This document shows, one piece after another, positions 30,994 through 39,794 of a stretch of DNA of 40,336 bases. How positions within the stretch are numbered: the first letter of the stretch is position 1; each line of letters begins with the position of its first letter. Source of the DNA: Zoogloeaceae bacterium (GTDB lineage Bacteria > Pseudomonadota > Gammaproteobacteria > Burkholderiales > Rhodocyclaceae); contig JAIRZG010000034.1 in the NCBI GenBank assembly GCA_031267345.1, positions 1-40,336 of the forward strand, in the 5' to 3' direction. Position numbers and translations under genes: made by a program. The notes below the pieces were generated by a model. It was not told the origin of the DNA. It ran no database searches and was given only the letters and a program-made list of their open reading frames with translations.

Positions 30994-31830
30994 ATGAGCA
31001 TGAACGCCTTTCATGCCCGACAACACAAGTCCAATCCCGCCGCCGCGCGGGAAAGTCCGCCTGCATCCGCGCCGGTCGCCAGTGGCGGAGTACGCGCGGA
31101 TGTGCTGCTGGCGACGCAACTCAACTGTTCGCGCGCCGAAGCGCAACATCTGATCAAATCGGGCAAGGCGCGCCATGCCGACAGCCTCATCCACAAACCA
31201 GCGCAGGAATTGCCGCAAAACAGTCGCCTGACCTTGACGGAAAACGCCCGTTGCGCCTTTGTTTCCCGTGGCGGCGACAAGCTCGCGGGCGCGCTGGCGC
31301 ATACCCGGATGTCGGTGGCGGGTTGCCGCTGTCTGGATGTGGGGCAATCCACCGGCGGCTTCACCGATTGCCTTCTGGCAGCGGGCGCGGCGCAGGTGGT
31401 GGGCGTGGATGTGGGGCGCCATCAACTGCACCCCAAACTCCTGACCGACCCGCGTGTGCGCGCCTTTACCGGAATAAACTGCCGGACGCTCACTGCCGCC
31501 GACCTGGCGGACGCTTTGCCGTCCAAGGGCTTCGAGCGCATCGTCGCCGATGTCAGTTTCATTTCGCTCACCCTGATTCTGCCGCGTCTGCCGCCGCTGC
31601 TCGCGGCGGACGGGCAAATGCTGTTGTTGGTCAAGCCCCAGTTCGAGGTCGGCCCCAAAGGGGTCGGCAAAGGCGGCATTGTGCGCGATGATCGCCTGTA
31701 CGCCGAAGTCGAAGCCAGACTGCGCCGTTGCTGCGCCGATCTCGGTCTTGACGTGCAACAATGGTTCGCCAGTTCCCTCACCGGCAGCGACGGCAATCAC
31801 GAATTTTTTATCTGGACAGGCAAGCCATGA
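30994..31830 (+). CDS. tlyA: TlyA-family rRNA 2'-O-methyltransferase/hemolysin-like protein
   Basis: 278 residues: a disordered N-terminus, an S4 RNA-binding domain (about 33-90) and an FtsJ-type methyltransferase. The SAM motif is DVGQSTGGFTDCLL (115-128), and the catalytic set Lys96, Asp186, Lys214 and Glu218 is present. The family usually has DVGSSTGGF; here the first Ser is Gln. TlyA proteins methylate 16S and 23S rRNA in some bacteria. The start codon lacks an evident ribosome-binding site, and ATG at 31000 is an alternative. Its stop overlaps metF as ATGA. In many relatives ahcY precedes this pair; it is absent here. Confidence 0.9.
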   Translation: MSMNAFHARQHKSNPAAARESPPASAPVASGGVRADVLLATQLNCSRAEAQHLIKSGKARHADSLIHKPAQELPQNSRLTLTENARCAFVSRGGDKLAGALAHTRMSVAGCRCLDVGQSTGGFTDCLLAAGAAQVVGVDVGRHQLHPKLLTDPRVRAFTGINCRTLTAADLADALPSKGFERIVADVSFISLTLILPRLPPLLAADGQMLLLVKPQFEVGPKGVGKGGIVRDDRLYAEVEARLRRCCADLGLDVQQWFASSLTGSDGNHEFFIWTGKP

Positions 31831-32663
31831 ACCCTGATTTTTCCATCGAGTTTTTCCCCCCGCAAACGCCGGAAGGCGCAGAAAAGCTGAAAGCGGAACG
31901 CGCCCTGCTGGCAAGGCTCAACCCCGACTTTTTCTCCGTGACCTACGGCGCGGGCGGCTCAACCCGCGAACGCACCTTTAACGTAATTCGGGAAATCGCC
32001 GCCGAAGGCCATCTGGCCGTGCCGCACCTTTCCTGCATCGGCGCTTCCCGCGCGGACATCCGCGTCATGCTGGCCGACTTCAAGACCGCCAACATCCGCC
32101 GCCTCGTCGCCCTGCGCGGAGACCTTTCTTCCGGCATGGCGGACATGGGCGAACTGCGCCACGCCAATGAACTGGTCGAATTCATCCGCGCCGAAACCGG
32201 CGACTGGTTCCACATCGACGTCGCCGCCTACCCGGAATGGCATCCGCAAGCCAAAAGCCCCGTCGACGACCTGCAAAACTTCGCCCGCAAGGTCAAGTCA
32301 GGGGCCGACGGCGCCATCACCCAATATTTTTACAACGCCGACGCCTACTTTCGTTTTGTAGACGAAGCGCAAAAACTGGGCGTGACCATTCCCGTTGTCC
32401 CCGGCATCATGCCCATCAACAATTTTTCCCGTCTGGCGCGTTTTTCGGACGCCTGCGGCGCGGAAATTCCGCGCTGGCTCCGCAAGAAAATTGAAAGCTA
32501 CGGCGACGATACCGCTTCCATCCGCGCCTATGGCATCGAAGTCGTCAGCGAACTCTGCCGCCGCCTCCTGCAAAGCGGCGCGCCCGGCCTGCATTTTTAC
32601 AGCATGAACCAGTCCGCCCTGATCACGCAAATCCTTGCCCGCATAAGCGGCGATCGCGCCTGA
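31827..32663 (+). CDS. metF: Methylenetetrahydrofolate reductase
   Basis: Flavoenzyme of 278 residues reducing methylene-THF to methyl-THF for methionine synthesis. Family signatures are SIEFFPPQ, TYGAGGST, HLSCIGAS, RGD near residue 92, DVAAYPEWHP and the GADGAITQYFYN active-site segment. It is translationally coupled to tlyA by a 4-bp overlap. Both genes belong to the SAM/methyl cycle, which may explain the pairing. Confidence 0.96.
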   Translation: MNPDFSIEFFPPQTPEGAEKLKAERALLARLNPDFFSVTYGAGGSTRERTFNVIREIAAEGHLAVPHLSCIGASRADIRVMLADFKTANIRRLVALRGDLSSGMADMGELRHANELVEFIRAETGDWFHIDVAAYPEWHPQAKSPVDDLQNFARKVKSGADGAITQYFYNADAYFRFVDEAQKLGVTIPVVPGIMPINNFSRLARFSDACGAEIPRWLRKKIESYGDDTASIRAYGIEVVSELCRRLLQSGAPGLHFYSMNQSALITQILARISGDRA

Positions 32664-32667
32664 CCAT

Positions 32668-32730
32668 TCAACGCAACGCCTTGCGCGCGCGAATGGCGTA
32701 GATACGGTTATCCACATTCCCCTTTTTCAT
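32668..32730 (-). CDS. 20-residue ORF coupled to the ATP-grasp-like gene
   Basis: This tiny frame starts at an ATG overlapping the preceding stop as ATGA, behind a very strong purine ribosome-binding site (GGGGAGGGGGAA). It encodes a basic peptide ending YAIRARKALR and stops 4 bp before the metF end. The coupling is real in sequence; translation and function are unknown. It may be a genuine small protein, the stub of a truncated downstream gene, or chance. A peptide next to an ATP-grasp enzyme is reminiscent of ribosomal peptide modification loci, but the peptide lacks typical core features. Confidence 0.35.
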   Translation of the reverse strand: MKKGNVDNRIYAIRARKALR

Positions 32731-33923
32731 TTCCCCCTCCCCTTGATTCCGACCCGCGCAAACCCTCCGCCCGGTGTACGCATGTTGGTGGTCTGTCCTT
32801 GATACAGGCGGGCGGCAAGCAGCTGAATGCGGCCTTGAAAGGCATAGGCGCGGAGATCGAATTTCAGTTCCTGCGCCGCGTCCGCGCCGGACGGCGTGAG
32901 GCGACAGGTGGCGGAAGGAACAAAATCCTGGGCGACGTAGCGGCCTTGCAGGATTTCCCCGAACACCCGGCGCGTGAGCTTGTCGCCCCGGTAGGCGGCG
33001 CGGCTGCCGAAGCCGTCGGCGGGTTTGAAAAAGCGGCTTTTGCGCGTCCGCCAAAGGCTTTCGGCAGCCTCCGGCCTGACTTCCCGTGTGCGCGGAATGC
33101 CCGCCAGCAGCGTTTGTCGCAGATCGGCGGCAATGCCGTTTTCAGCGAGCCAGTCGGGATCGGAGAGCAAACAAAGATTGCGCTTGTCGGCGTACAGGGC
33201 GTGCGCGTGCGGATGCGGCGTCAGGATAATGGCGTTTTCCCGATACGCGGCGGCAAGGGCGGCGTGTTCCGGTCTGGAGAGCGCAAAATCGGTGAGGCGG
33301 TTATAGACTGCCTCCACTACCCCGCGCGCGTGGCGCAGATGTTGTCCGTCCCAGGTCAATTCGGCGGGGTCGGCAATCCGCGCGTCAATCCCCGCAGCGG
33401 TGAACAGGCGGCGGAACAGATGAAACTCCGGCGCGAGGTATTGTTGCGCCGGATTGCTATCGACAATGGCGAGGCATCGCGGTGTTCGTTCGCCCCAAAC
33501 CGTTTGAAACATGGCGAGCGTCGCAAATTCCACATCGCGTCCATTTTCGCCTTGCGAACGCGCCAGCAATGTATTCAGCAGCAGCCCGCCCGCGTTGGTG
33601 TTGATCTCAATCAACTGCGGCCCCGCTGGCGTCAAATGAAAGTCATAGCCCATACAGACCGCCGGATAACCGGGATCGCGCCACGCCATTTCCGGCGCTT
33701 TCGCCAGCACGGCGTTCCTGTAGGACGGCAGGGCGACAACCGTTTCAATGGCGGCAATCAGACGGGCGATGAGTTCAATTTCCGCTGCGGCGACAAATAC
33801 CGGCGCGGCGGCAAAAAGGTGCGGATGGTTTTGCTGCAAAGCGAATGCGTTCAGCCCGTCAGCGGCAAGGCAGGCATTCAATGCGTTCCAGTCAATCGAG
33901 TCTCTTTGGGGCGCGTCATTCAT
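32727..33923 (-). CDS. ATP-grasp-like protein of unknown function
   Basis: Uncharacterised protein of 398 residues, no signal peptide or membrane segment. It has features of a glutathionylspermidine synthase-type ATP-grasp fold: YDFHLTPAGPQLIEINTNAGG (about 93-113, acidic metal-binding type), a lysine in SRFFKPADGFGSRAAY (about 298-313) that could bind ATP, and KFDLRAYAFQG followed by NMRTPGGGFA near the end. Such enzymes ligate carboxylates to amines. The predicted leader is long and holds two hairpins (33939-33974 and 34020-34045). A 20-residue ORF is coupled to its end. I cannot name a substrate. Confidence 0.65.
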   Translation of the reverse strand: MNDAPQRDSIDWNALNACLAADGLNAFALQQNHPHLFAAAPVFVAAAEIELIARLIAAIETVVALPSYRNAVLAKAPEMAWRDPGYPAVCMGYDFHLTPAGPQLIEINTNAGGLLLNTLLARSQGENGRDVEFATLAMFQTVWGERTPRCLAIVDSNPAQQYLAPEFHLFRRLFTAAGIDARIADPAELTWDGQHLRHARGVVEAVYNRLTDFALSRPEHAALAAAYRENAIILTPHPHAHALYADKRNLCLLSDPDWLAENGIAADLRQTLLAGIPRTREVRPEAAESLWRTRKSRFFKPADGFGSRAAYRGDKLTRRVFGEILQGRYVAQDFVPSATCRLTPSGADAAQELKFDLRAYAFQGRIQLLAARLYQGQTTNMRTPGGGFARVGIKGRGK

Positions 33924-33938
33924 CGTAAAACCAACTCC

Positions 33939-33974
33939 GGTTGAAACCGCGCCCTTCAGGCCGGGGTTTCAACC
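33939..33974. repeat. Hairpin just upstream of the ATP-grasp-like gene
   Basis: GGTTGAAACC and GGTTTCAACC form a 10-bp outer stem, with a partly paired inner part (GCCC/GGCC-like) and a CTTCAG tip. On the minus strand the stem is immediately followed by CGGAG, the likely ribosome-binding site of the gene starting at 33923. It could be a genomic palindromic repeat or a translational control element. Confidence 0.55.
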
Positions 33975-34019
33975 ATAGCGACTTGGGAGGGGAGAGAAAC
34001 CCCTTCCAGCTTCGTTTAC

Positions 34020-34045
34020 AGCGACAGGCATGAATGCCTGTCGCT
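34020..34045. repeat. Perfect 12-bp inverted repeat in the same leader
   Basis: AGCGACAGGCAT and ATGCCTGTCGCT are perfect reverse complements separated only by GA. It lies about 100 bp upstream of the ATP-grasp-like gene, within the 243-bp gap that contains no convincing gene. The rest of that gap (34046-34166) is more AT-rich and holds a possible CATAAT -10 on the minus strand near 34145. Confidence 0.6.
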
Positions 34046-34166
34046 AATTGGTTGCTCTTTATTTTCGGTTTCTGGGCAAGTTTAGCGCATTTACCCTGCG
34101 TAGCGCCAAAGGGGAATCCTTGTTCAGCGGCGTTTTTGGAAATTATGGACGCGGCAGGATTCGCGT

Positions 34167-36185
34167 TCAGTTTGGAGCATCCTCCGCGCCACGGGCGCAA
34201 TTGCCGCCCGCAAGGGTTGTCGTCTGAAAAAATTCCAGCGCCACGGCGAGTTCGCGGGTGCGTCGCATGGGCGGCAGGCTGCGCCAGACGCGGCGTCCGT
34301 AGGGTTTATTCAACATGCGCGGGTCGCAGATCATCAGGACGCCTTTGTCGGATTCGGTGCGAATCAGGCGGCCTGCGCCCTGTTTGACGCTGATGACGGC
34401 GCGCGGCAACTGGTATTCCATGAAGGCGTTGCGTCCGGCTTTTCGCATTTCCTCGATGCGCGCCGCCAGCACCGGATCATCGGGCGGGGCGAAGGGGAGC
34501 TTGTCGATGACCACCAAAGACAGGGCGTCGCCACGCACATCGACGCCTTCCCAAAAACTCTGGCTACCGACCAGAATGCCGTTTCCGGCCCGGCGGAAGC
34601 GTTCCAGCAATTCATTTTTGCCGCATTCGCCCTGCAAAAACAGCGGCGGGCGCGTGGCTTCGTCCGGCCAGTGTTCGCTTAAATCCTGTTGCAGCAATTC
34701 GTGGATGCGGCGCATGGCCTTCAGGCTGGTGCACAGAAAAAATACGCCGCCGCGCGCGACGCGCGCCAGAGGCAAGGCGGCTGCCGCGACCGCTTCCGTG
34801 TAGCTTGGGGAATTGGGTTCGGGCAAGCCTTGCGGCGCGTAGAGCAGGGCTTGTCGCGCGTAGTCGAAGGGACTGTCCCAGCAGCCGGTTTCGGCCTCCA
34901 GCAAGCCCAGCTCCGCCTGATAATGGTCAAAACGCCCCTGCACGGCGAGCGTGGCGGAGGTAAAAATCCAGGCGCGCGGATGACCGCCCATCTGGCGCGT
35001 AAAAATGTCGGCGACCGACAACGGCGTGGCGTTGAGTTGCAGGGATGGCCCGAAGGTCTCGCCCCAGCGCACCTTTTTGCTGGCGGAACCGGCGTCTTCG
35101 CTTATGGGCGTGTTGCTTTGCCAGGCCGTAAAACGCGCTTCGAGTTCCAGCAGTCGTTGCCAGCATTTTTCCAGTCCTTCGGAGCGTTCCGCCTGTGTTT
35201 TGAGGATTGCCGCCGTCGCTTCAAACTGTTGCAAAAGTTGTTGCAGGGCGCTGTCGAAACCGGGGGTGGTTTCCAGTTGGCGGGCGGAAAAACGTCCGCC
35301 TTCCACGCCCGCCGCGAGGCGCAAATCCTTCGCCGCCTTTTCCAGCGCGGATAAACTCTCCTGTAAGTCCCGGCAATCGCGCGCGCCCACCAGTCCTTCC
35401 GCCTTGCCGTCGCGCGCCAGATCCAGAATCTGGCTGGTGGAAACGCTGTCGCCGAAAAACAGGGCGGCGATTTCCGGCAACTGGTGCGCTTCGTCAAAAA
35501 TCACCGTGTTGCAGGCGGGCAGAAGTTCCGCCATGCCTTCGTCGCGCAGCATCACGTCGGCAAAAAAGAGGTGATGATTGACGACCACCAGATCCGCGTC
35601 CATCGCCGCCTTGCGCGCGGCGAGCACATGGCAGTCCTTGTGATCCGGGCATTCCTGTCCCAGACAGTTGTCGCGGGTGGAGGTTACTTGCGCCCAGACC
35701 GGAGAACTTTCCGGCACGGCGCTGCATTCGGCCTTGTCGCCGTTTTGCGTATGCTTGGAAAAACGCTGGATAGCCGCCAGATGCCCGACTTCTTCCCGAC
35801 TGTGAAAGCGTCCTTCCGTCGCCGCCCGCCGCAAATAATAATGACAGACGTAATTGGCGCGGCCTTTCAACAGCGCCACCTGTATCGGCGCCTTCAATGC
35901 CTCGCGCACAAGAGGCAGATCCTTGTTGAACAGTTGATCCTGCAAGGTCTTGGTGCCGGTGGAAATAATCACCTTGCCGCCGGAGGCGAGCACGGGCGCG
36001 AGATAGGCAAAGGTCTTGCCGGTTCCGGTTCCGGCCTCGGCGATGAAAATTTTTTGCGCGGCAATCGCCGCCTGAATGCGCTCCGCCATCTCCACTTGCT
36101 GCGCGCGCAGCCGAAAGCCCGGAATACTCGCCGCCAGCGGGCCTTCCGGGGAAAAAAGGACAGTCAGGGAATCGGCGGCGCTCAA
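34167..36185 (-). CDS. yoaA: ATP-dependent DNA helicase, DinG/YoaA family
   Basis: Superfamily 2 iron-sulfur helicase of 672 residues. Walker A is AGTGTGKT (51-58), and the DEAH box FDEAH lies at 230-234. Between them four cysteines (114, 174, 179 and 185) can ligate the 4Fe-4S cluster of XPD-like helicases. Motif VI-like sequence is QGAGRLIRT. It probably unwinds damaged or stalled DNA; YoaA is linked to replication-fork repair in E. coli. It starts 3 bp after the reductase gene and is likely cotranscribed. DinG is the alternative name. Confidence 0.9.
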   Translation of the reverse strand: MSAADSLTVLFSPEGPLAASIPGFRLRAQQVEMAERIQAAIAAQKIFIAEAGTGTGKTFAYLAPVLASGGKVIISTGTKTLQDQLFNKDLPLVREALKAPIQVALLKGRANYVCHYYLRRAATEGRFHSREEVGHLAAIQRFSKHTQNGDKAECSAVPESSPVWAQVTSTRDNCLGQECPDHKDCHVLAARKAAMDADLVVVNHHLFFADVMLRDEGMAELLPACNTVIFDEAHQLPEIAALFFGDSVSTSQILDLARDGKAEGLVGARDCRDLQESLSALEKAAKDLRLAAGVEGGRFSARQLETTPGFDSALQQLLQQFEATAAILKTQAERSEGLEKCWQRLLELEARFTAWQSNTPISEDAGSASKKVRWGETFGPSLQLNATPLSVADIFTRQMGGHPRAWIFTSATLAVQGRFDHYQAELGLLEAETGCWDSPFDYARQALLYAPQGLPEPNSPSYTEAVAAAALPLARVARGGVFFLCTSLKAMRRIHELLQQDLSEHWPDEATRPPLFLQGECGKNELLERFRRAGNGILVGSQSFWEGVDVRGDALSLVVIDKLPFAPPDDPVLAARIEEMRKAGRNAFMEYQLPRAVISVKQGAGRLIRTESDKGVLMICDPRMLNKPYGRRVWRSLPPMRRTRELAVALEFFQTTTLAGGNCARGAEDAPN

Positions 36186-36188
36186 GGC

Positions 36189-37196
36189 TTACGCGTTGAA
36201 GGTAAAGGCATCGGCGAAAAACGCCGCTTCCGGCAGATGGCAGCGGGTGGTGAGTTCCTGCCGCGCGCTGTCGATCATCGCCGGGTTGCCGCAGGCATAG
36301 ACTTCGTGTTGGGAAAGATCCGGATAATCCGCCATGACCGCTTGGTGCACAAAGCCGGTTCGCCCCTGCCAGCTTGCGTCGGCGGCGGAAAGCACCGGAG
36401 TGAAGCGGATATGCGGCTGTTCGGCAGCCCAGGTCGTGGGCAGGACGGGAAGATACAGGTCGGCCTGCGCGCGGCAGCCCCAGTAAATCCGTAGGGGACG
36501 GGTGAGGTTTTGCGCCAGCGCGTGTTCGACGATGGCCTTGATCGGCGCGAAGCCGGTTCCGCTGGCGATGAGGATAGCAGGTTTGTCGCTTTCCTCGCGC
36601 AAAAAGAAACCGCCATGCGGCCCGTCAAAACGCAGGATGTCCTTGATTTTCATCTGTTCAAATACCTGTCCGGTAAAGCGACCGCCGGGAACGCGGCGAA
36701 TGTGCAGTTCCAACACGCCTTCCTGCTCTGGCGCGTTGGCGATGGAATAACTGCGCCGCCGGCCTTCCGGCAACAGGATGTCGATGTATTGTCCGGCGCG
36801 AAAGGTGAAAGTTTCCGTTGCGGGCAGACGCAGGGAAAGGAGGATGACATCATGGGCGACGCGGCGCAGGACTTCCACGCGCGCAGGCATGAGTTTTACC
36901 GGAATCTCGCCTGCGCGCGTCGCCTGATGGTTTTCCAGCGTCAGATCGCTGCGGGCATAGGCGGTGCAGAGCAGGAGCTTGCCTTCCTTGATTTCGTGGG
37001 CGGTCAAAGCGTGGGGTTGGTACGCGCCCCGATCCGCGTCGCCGCGGATGAGTCGGGTTTTGCAGGCGCAGCAGGCGCCGTTTTTACAGCCGTAGGGAAG
37101 GGTGACGCCTTGTCGCAGGGCGGCCTCCAGCAGGGTTTCGTCGGTTTCGGCGGCGTATTGGAGCGCGCCGGGTTGCAGGGTGATTTGGTAACTCAT
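36189..37196 (-). CDS. CDP-glucoseen reductase-type ferredoxin/flavin reductase
   Basis: Electron-transfer flavoprotein of 335 residues. The N-terminal plant-type 2Fe-2S ferredoxin domain has Cys37, Cys42, Cys45 and Cys77 (CKNGACCAC ... LLC). It is followed by an FAD-binding domain with RRRSYSIANAP and an NAD(P)H domain with LIASGTGFAPIKA. This is the domain order of CDP-6-deoxy-delta-3,4-glucoseen reductase-like proteins, common in betaproteobacteria without the sugar pathway, so the true electron acceptor is unknown. It is 3 bp upstream of the iron-sulfur helicase and divergent from the SDR gene across only 37 bp. Confidence 0.88.
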   Translation of the reverse strand: MSYQITLQPGALQYAAETDETLLEAALRQGVTLPYGCKNGACCACKTRLIRGDADRGAYQPHALTAHEIKEGKLLLCTAYARSDLTLENHQATRAGEIPVKLMPARVEVLRRVAHDVILLSLRLPATETFTFRAGQYIDILLPEGRRRSYSIANAPEQEGVLELHIRRVPGGRFTGQVFEQMKIKDILRFDGPHGGFFLREESDKPAILIASGTGFAPIKAIVEHALAQNLTRPLRIYWGCRAQADLYLPVLPTTWAAEQPHIRFTPVLSAADASWQGRTGFVHQAVMADYPDLSQHEVYACGNPAMIDSARQELTTRCHLPEAAFFADAFTFNA

Positions 37197-37233
37197 GGGT
37201 CTCGAAAGCGTGGGTGAGCGCGGATAGGCTAAA

Positions 37234-38127
37234 ATGCCGCTCGTGCAAAAATTGTTAATCGTTGGCGGCGGGGATGTCGCCCGTCGCGCCGTTACCTGGC
37301 TCGCGCAACGCTTCCGCGTGTTCGCGCTGGTGCGCCCGGAAAAAGCCCCGGCGGAGGACTGGCGCAGACTGGGCGCGCATCCGGTCACGGGCGACCTGGA
37401 TCAGCCGCAAAGTCTGGCGCGTCTGGCGGGACTCGCGGATCGGGTGTTGCACCTTGCGCCGCCGCAAGCGGAAGGCGTGCGGGATGAGCGCACCCGGCAT
37501 CTGTTGGCGGCCTTGAGTCGGAGCGGGAGTCTACCACGGCGACTGGTGTATGTGAGCACAACCGGCGTCTACGGCGATTGCGGCGGGGCGCTGATTGATG
37601 AAACGCAGCCGCGCCGCCCGCATTCGGCGCGCGCCCGCCGTCGGCTGGATGCGGAAAACTGTCTGCGGCGTTGGGGCCGGACGCATCAGGTCTCCATCGT
37701 GCTGTTGCGCGCGCCGGGGATTTACGCCACAAAAGACGGGCAGGGCGAAGGCGAACGTCTGCCGCGCGCGCGGCTGGAAGCCGGATTGCCCGCGCTCTTT
37801 GCCGCCGAAGATGTCTACAGCAACCACATCCACGCCGATGATCTGGCGCGCGCCTGTTGCCGCGCCCTGTTTTGGGGTGGCGCGGGACGCAGCTTCAATG
37901 TGGTGGATACAAGCGATTTGAGGATGGGCGATTATTTTGACGCCGTGGCGGATTACCTGCGTCTGCCGCGTCCGCCGCGCTGTTCGCGGGCGGACTTGCA
38001 GCAACGACTTTCCCCGACGCAATCCAGTTTCATGCAGGAATCCCGCCGCATCAGGAATGTCCGCCTGACCTGCGAACTGCGTCTGCGCCTGTTGTATCCC
38101 CGAATCGACCTGAATCCTGTATCGTGA
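37234..38127 (+). CDS. NAD(P)-dependent epimerase/dehydratase-like SDR protein
   Basis: Atypical short-chain dehydrogenase/reductase of 297 residues, similar to the YeeZ group. The nucleotide-binding start LLIVGGGDVARRAV (about 7-20) has a GGGxxxR pattern. LVYVSTTGVYGDCGG carries the Ser/Tyr region, but the classical YxxxK lysine is not evident. LLRAPGIYA and YSNHIHADDLARA are typical of the family. Substrate unknown. The start has only a weak AGG. Confidence 0.8.
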   Translation: MPLVQKLLIVGGGDVARRAVTWLAQRFRVFALVRPEKAPAEDWRRLGAHPVTGDLDQPQSLARLAGLADRVLHLAPPQAEGVRDERTRHLLAALSRSGSLPRRLVYVSTTGVYGDCGGALIDETQPRRPHSARARRRLDAENCLRRWGRTHQVSIVLLRAPGIYATKDGQGEGERLPRARLEAGLPALFAAEDVYSNHIHADDLARACCRALFWGGAGRSFNVVDTSDLRMGDYFDAVADYLRLPRPPRCSRADLQQRLSPTQSSFMQESRRIRNVRLTCELRLRLLYPRIDLNPVS

Positions 38128-38152
38128 TTGCTGTTTTCAAGGAATTTTCCCC

Positions 38153-38572
38153 GTGCTCATTCTCAAAGCCCTGCATATTTTTTTTGTCATTTCCTGGTTC
38201 GCCGGACTGTTTTATCTGCCGCGCATTTTTGTCAATCTGGCGATGATCCCGCCGGAAGCCGAAGCCGAACGGACGCGCCTGCTGACCATGGCGCGCAAAC
38301 TTTATCGCTTCATGACGCCGCTGGGCGCGCTGGCGCTGGCGTTGGGACTGTGGTTGTGGCTGGGCTACGGCTTTGTCGGCCTCTGGCTGCATATCAAGCT
38401 CCTGCTGGTCGTCTTGCTGGTCGCCTACAATTTTTATTGCGGCCTGTTGCTGCGCCGTTTTCAGACGGGGAAAAACCGGCGTTCGCATCGCTGGTTCCGG
38501 TTTTTCAACGAAGCGCCCACCTTTATTTTGCTGGCGATTGTCTTGCTGGTCGTTCTGAAACAACCTTTCTGA
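38153..38572 (+). CDS. hemJ: Protoporphyrinogen IX oxidase HemJ
   Basis: Integral membrane haem-biosynthesis oxidase of 139 residues with four hydrophobic segments. The N-terminus LKALHIFFVISWFAGLFYLPR carries the conserved His near position 8, and KLLLVVLL near 80-87 the conserved Lys. It starts at a GTG with AAGGA at about 9 nt. One base separates its stop from the next gene. Formerly annotated as a CopD-family protein. Confidence 0.9.
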   Translation: MLILKALHIFFVISWFAGLFYLPRIFVNLAMIPPEAEAERTRLLTMARKLYRFMTPLGALALALGLWLWLGYGFVGLWLHIKLLLVVLLVAYNFYCGLLLRRFQTGKNRRSHRWFRFFNEAPTFILLAIVLLVVLKQPF

Positions 38573-38573
38573 C

Positions 38574-39737
38574 ATGGAACATTTTTTTGCCCCCTGTCCG
38601 CGCGGACTGGAAAACCTGCTGGTCGAAGAACTGGACGCGGCGGGCGCGCAAGCAACCCATGGCGTCCACGGCGGCGTTGCCTTTGGCGGCGACTGGGCGA
38701 CCTGCTACCGCGCCAATCTGCATTCGCGGCTGGCGACCCGCATCCTCTGGCGTCTTGCCGAAGCGCCCTATGAGCGCGAGGAAGACATTTATCGTCTGGC
38801 TTTCCGGCAGCCCTGGGAACAGTATTTCGCCGTCACCAGCACGTTTCGCGTCCAGACGACCGCCCATCATTCGCCGTTGAAGAGCGTCGATTTCGTCACC
38901 TTGCGGGTCAAGGATGCGCTGTGCGACCGTTTTCGCGATGACTGCGGCGAGCGTCCGAGTGTGGATACCCGCGCGCCGGAGGTGCGGGTGCAGGTTTTTC
39001 TCACCGCGCAAACCTGTACGCTGTATCTGGATACTTCCGGCGCGCCCCTGTGGCAACGGGGTTTGCGTCGCGCCAGTGTGGAAGCGCCGCTGAAGGAGAA
39101 TCTGGCGGCGGGTATTCTGCGCCTTACCGGCTGGCAACCGGGAATGCCGCTGGTCGATCCCATGTGCGGCAGCGGCGCCTTCCTGCTCGAAGCCGCCTGC
39201 ATGGCCCTGTCGCGCGCGCCGGGTCTGGAGCGAGTGTGTTTCGGTTTTGAGGCGCTGAAGACTTACCGGCGCGAAGTCTGGCAATCGGTGCGCAACGCGG
39301 CGTTGAACGCGGTGCAGGAGACGCGCTTTTTGCAACTTTGGGCCAGCGACAAGGATAAAAAAGCGGTGCGCGCCACGCGCCATAACCTGCGCGCGGCGGG
39401 ACTTGAAGGCGCGGTGGAAGTGGCGGAGCGGGATTTTTCCGATCTCGTCGCGCCCGCCGGGACGGGCATCCTGATCGCCAATCCGCCCTATGGCGAACGC
39501 ATGGGCGAGCTTGACCAGCTTGCCGAACTTTACCCGGCGATGAGCGGCGTACTGAAACGTCAGTTTCCCGGCTGGCGCGCCTTCTTTTTGACCGCCGACA
39601 ACCGCTTTCCCAAACTCCTGCGCTTGAAACCTTCCCGCAAAATCCCGCTGATGAACGGCCCGCTGGAATGCCGTTTGTACGAAATCGCGCTGGTGGCGGG
39701 CAGCAACCGCGAACAGAAACCAACGGGCGGGTTATGA
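38574..39737 (+). CDS. rlmL: THUMP-domain 23S rRNA methyltransferase, RlmL N-terminal type
   Basis: Class I RNA methyltransferase of 387 residues. A THUMP RNA-binding domain (about 45-155) is followed by the catalytic domain with DPMCGSGAF (195-203), a SDKDKKAVRATRHN segment and the N-6/N2-amino-type motif NPPYGER (303-309). It equals the RlmL half of the E. coli RlmKL fusion (m2G2445 of 23S rRNA); the RlmK half is absent, as in many betaproteobacteria. One base after hemJ. A 7-bp hairpin (39771-39794) lies downstream. Confidence 0.88.
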   Translation: MEHFFAPCPRGLENLLVEELDAAGAQATHGVHGGVAFGGDWATCYRANLHSRLATRILWRLAEAPYEREEDIYRLAFRQPWEQYFAVTSTFRVQTTAHHSPLKSVDFVTLRVKDALCDRFRDDCGERPSVDTRAPEVRVQVFLTAQTCTLYLDTSGAPLWQRGLRRASVEAPLKENLAAGILRLTGWQPGMPLVDPMCGSGAFLLEAACMALSRAPGLERVCFGFEALKTYRREVWQSVRNAALNAVQETRFLQLWASDKDKKAVRATRHNLRAAGLEGAVEVAERDFSDLVAPAGTGILIANPPYGERMGELDQLAELYPAMSGVLKRQFPGWRAFFLTADNRFPKLLRLKPSRKIPLMNGPLECRLYEIALVAGSNREQKPTGGL

Positions 39738-39770
39738 AATTGTGCGCACGGTCGTATTCGACCAAGCGCT

Positions 39771-39794
39771 TTCCGGCGTTCTGAAATGCCGGAA
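39771..39794 (+). terminator. Hairpin downstream of rlmL
   Basis: TTCCGGC and GCCGGAA form a 7-bp stem with a 10-nt loop about 33 bp after rlmL. There is no T-run, and the loop contains the ATG of the next small ORF, so it may instead control that start. Confidence 0.3.

Noticed and set aside
33939..34045. OMEGA-RNA or right end of an IS200/IS605 element
   Set aside because: The CCCTTCAGG hairpin is superficially similar, but no TnpA or TnpB fragment is nearby.
33916..34200. 94-codon minus-strand ORF
   Set aside because: It overlaps the ATP-grasp start and helicase end and runs through both palindromes; the protein looks like translated repeat.
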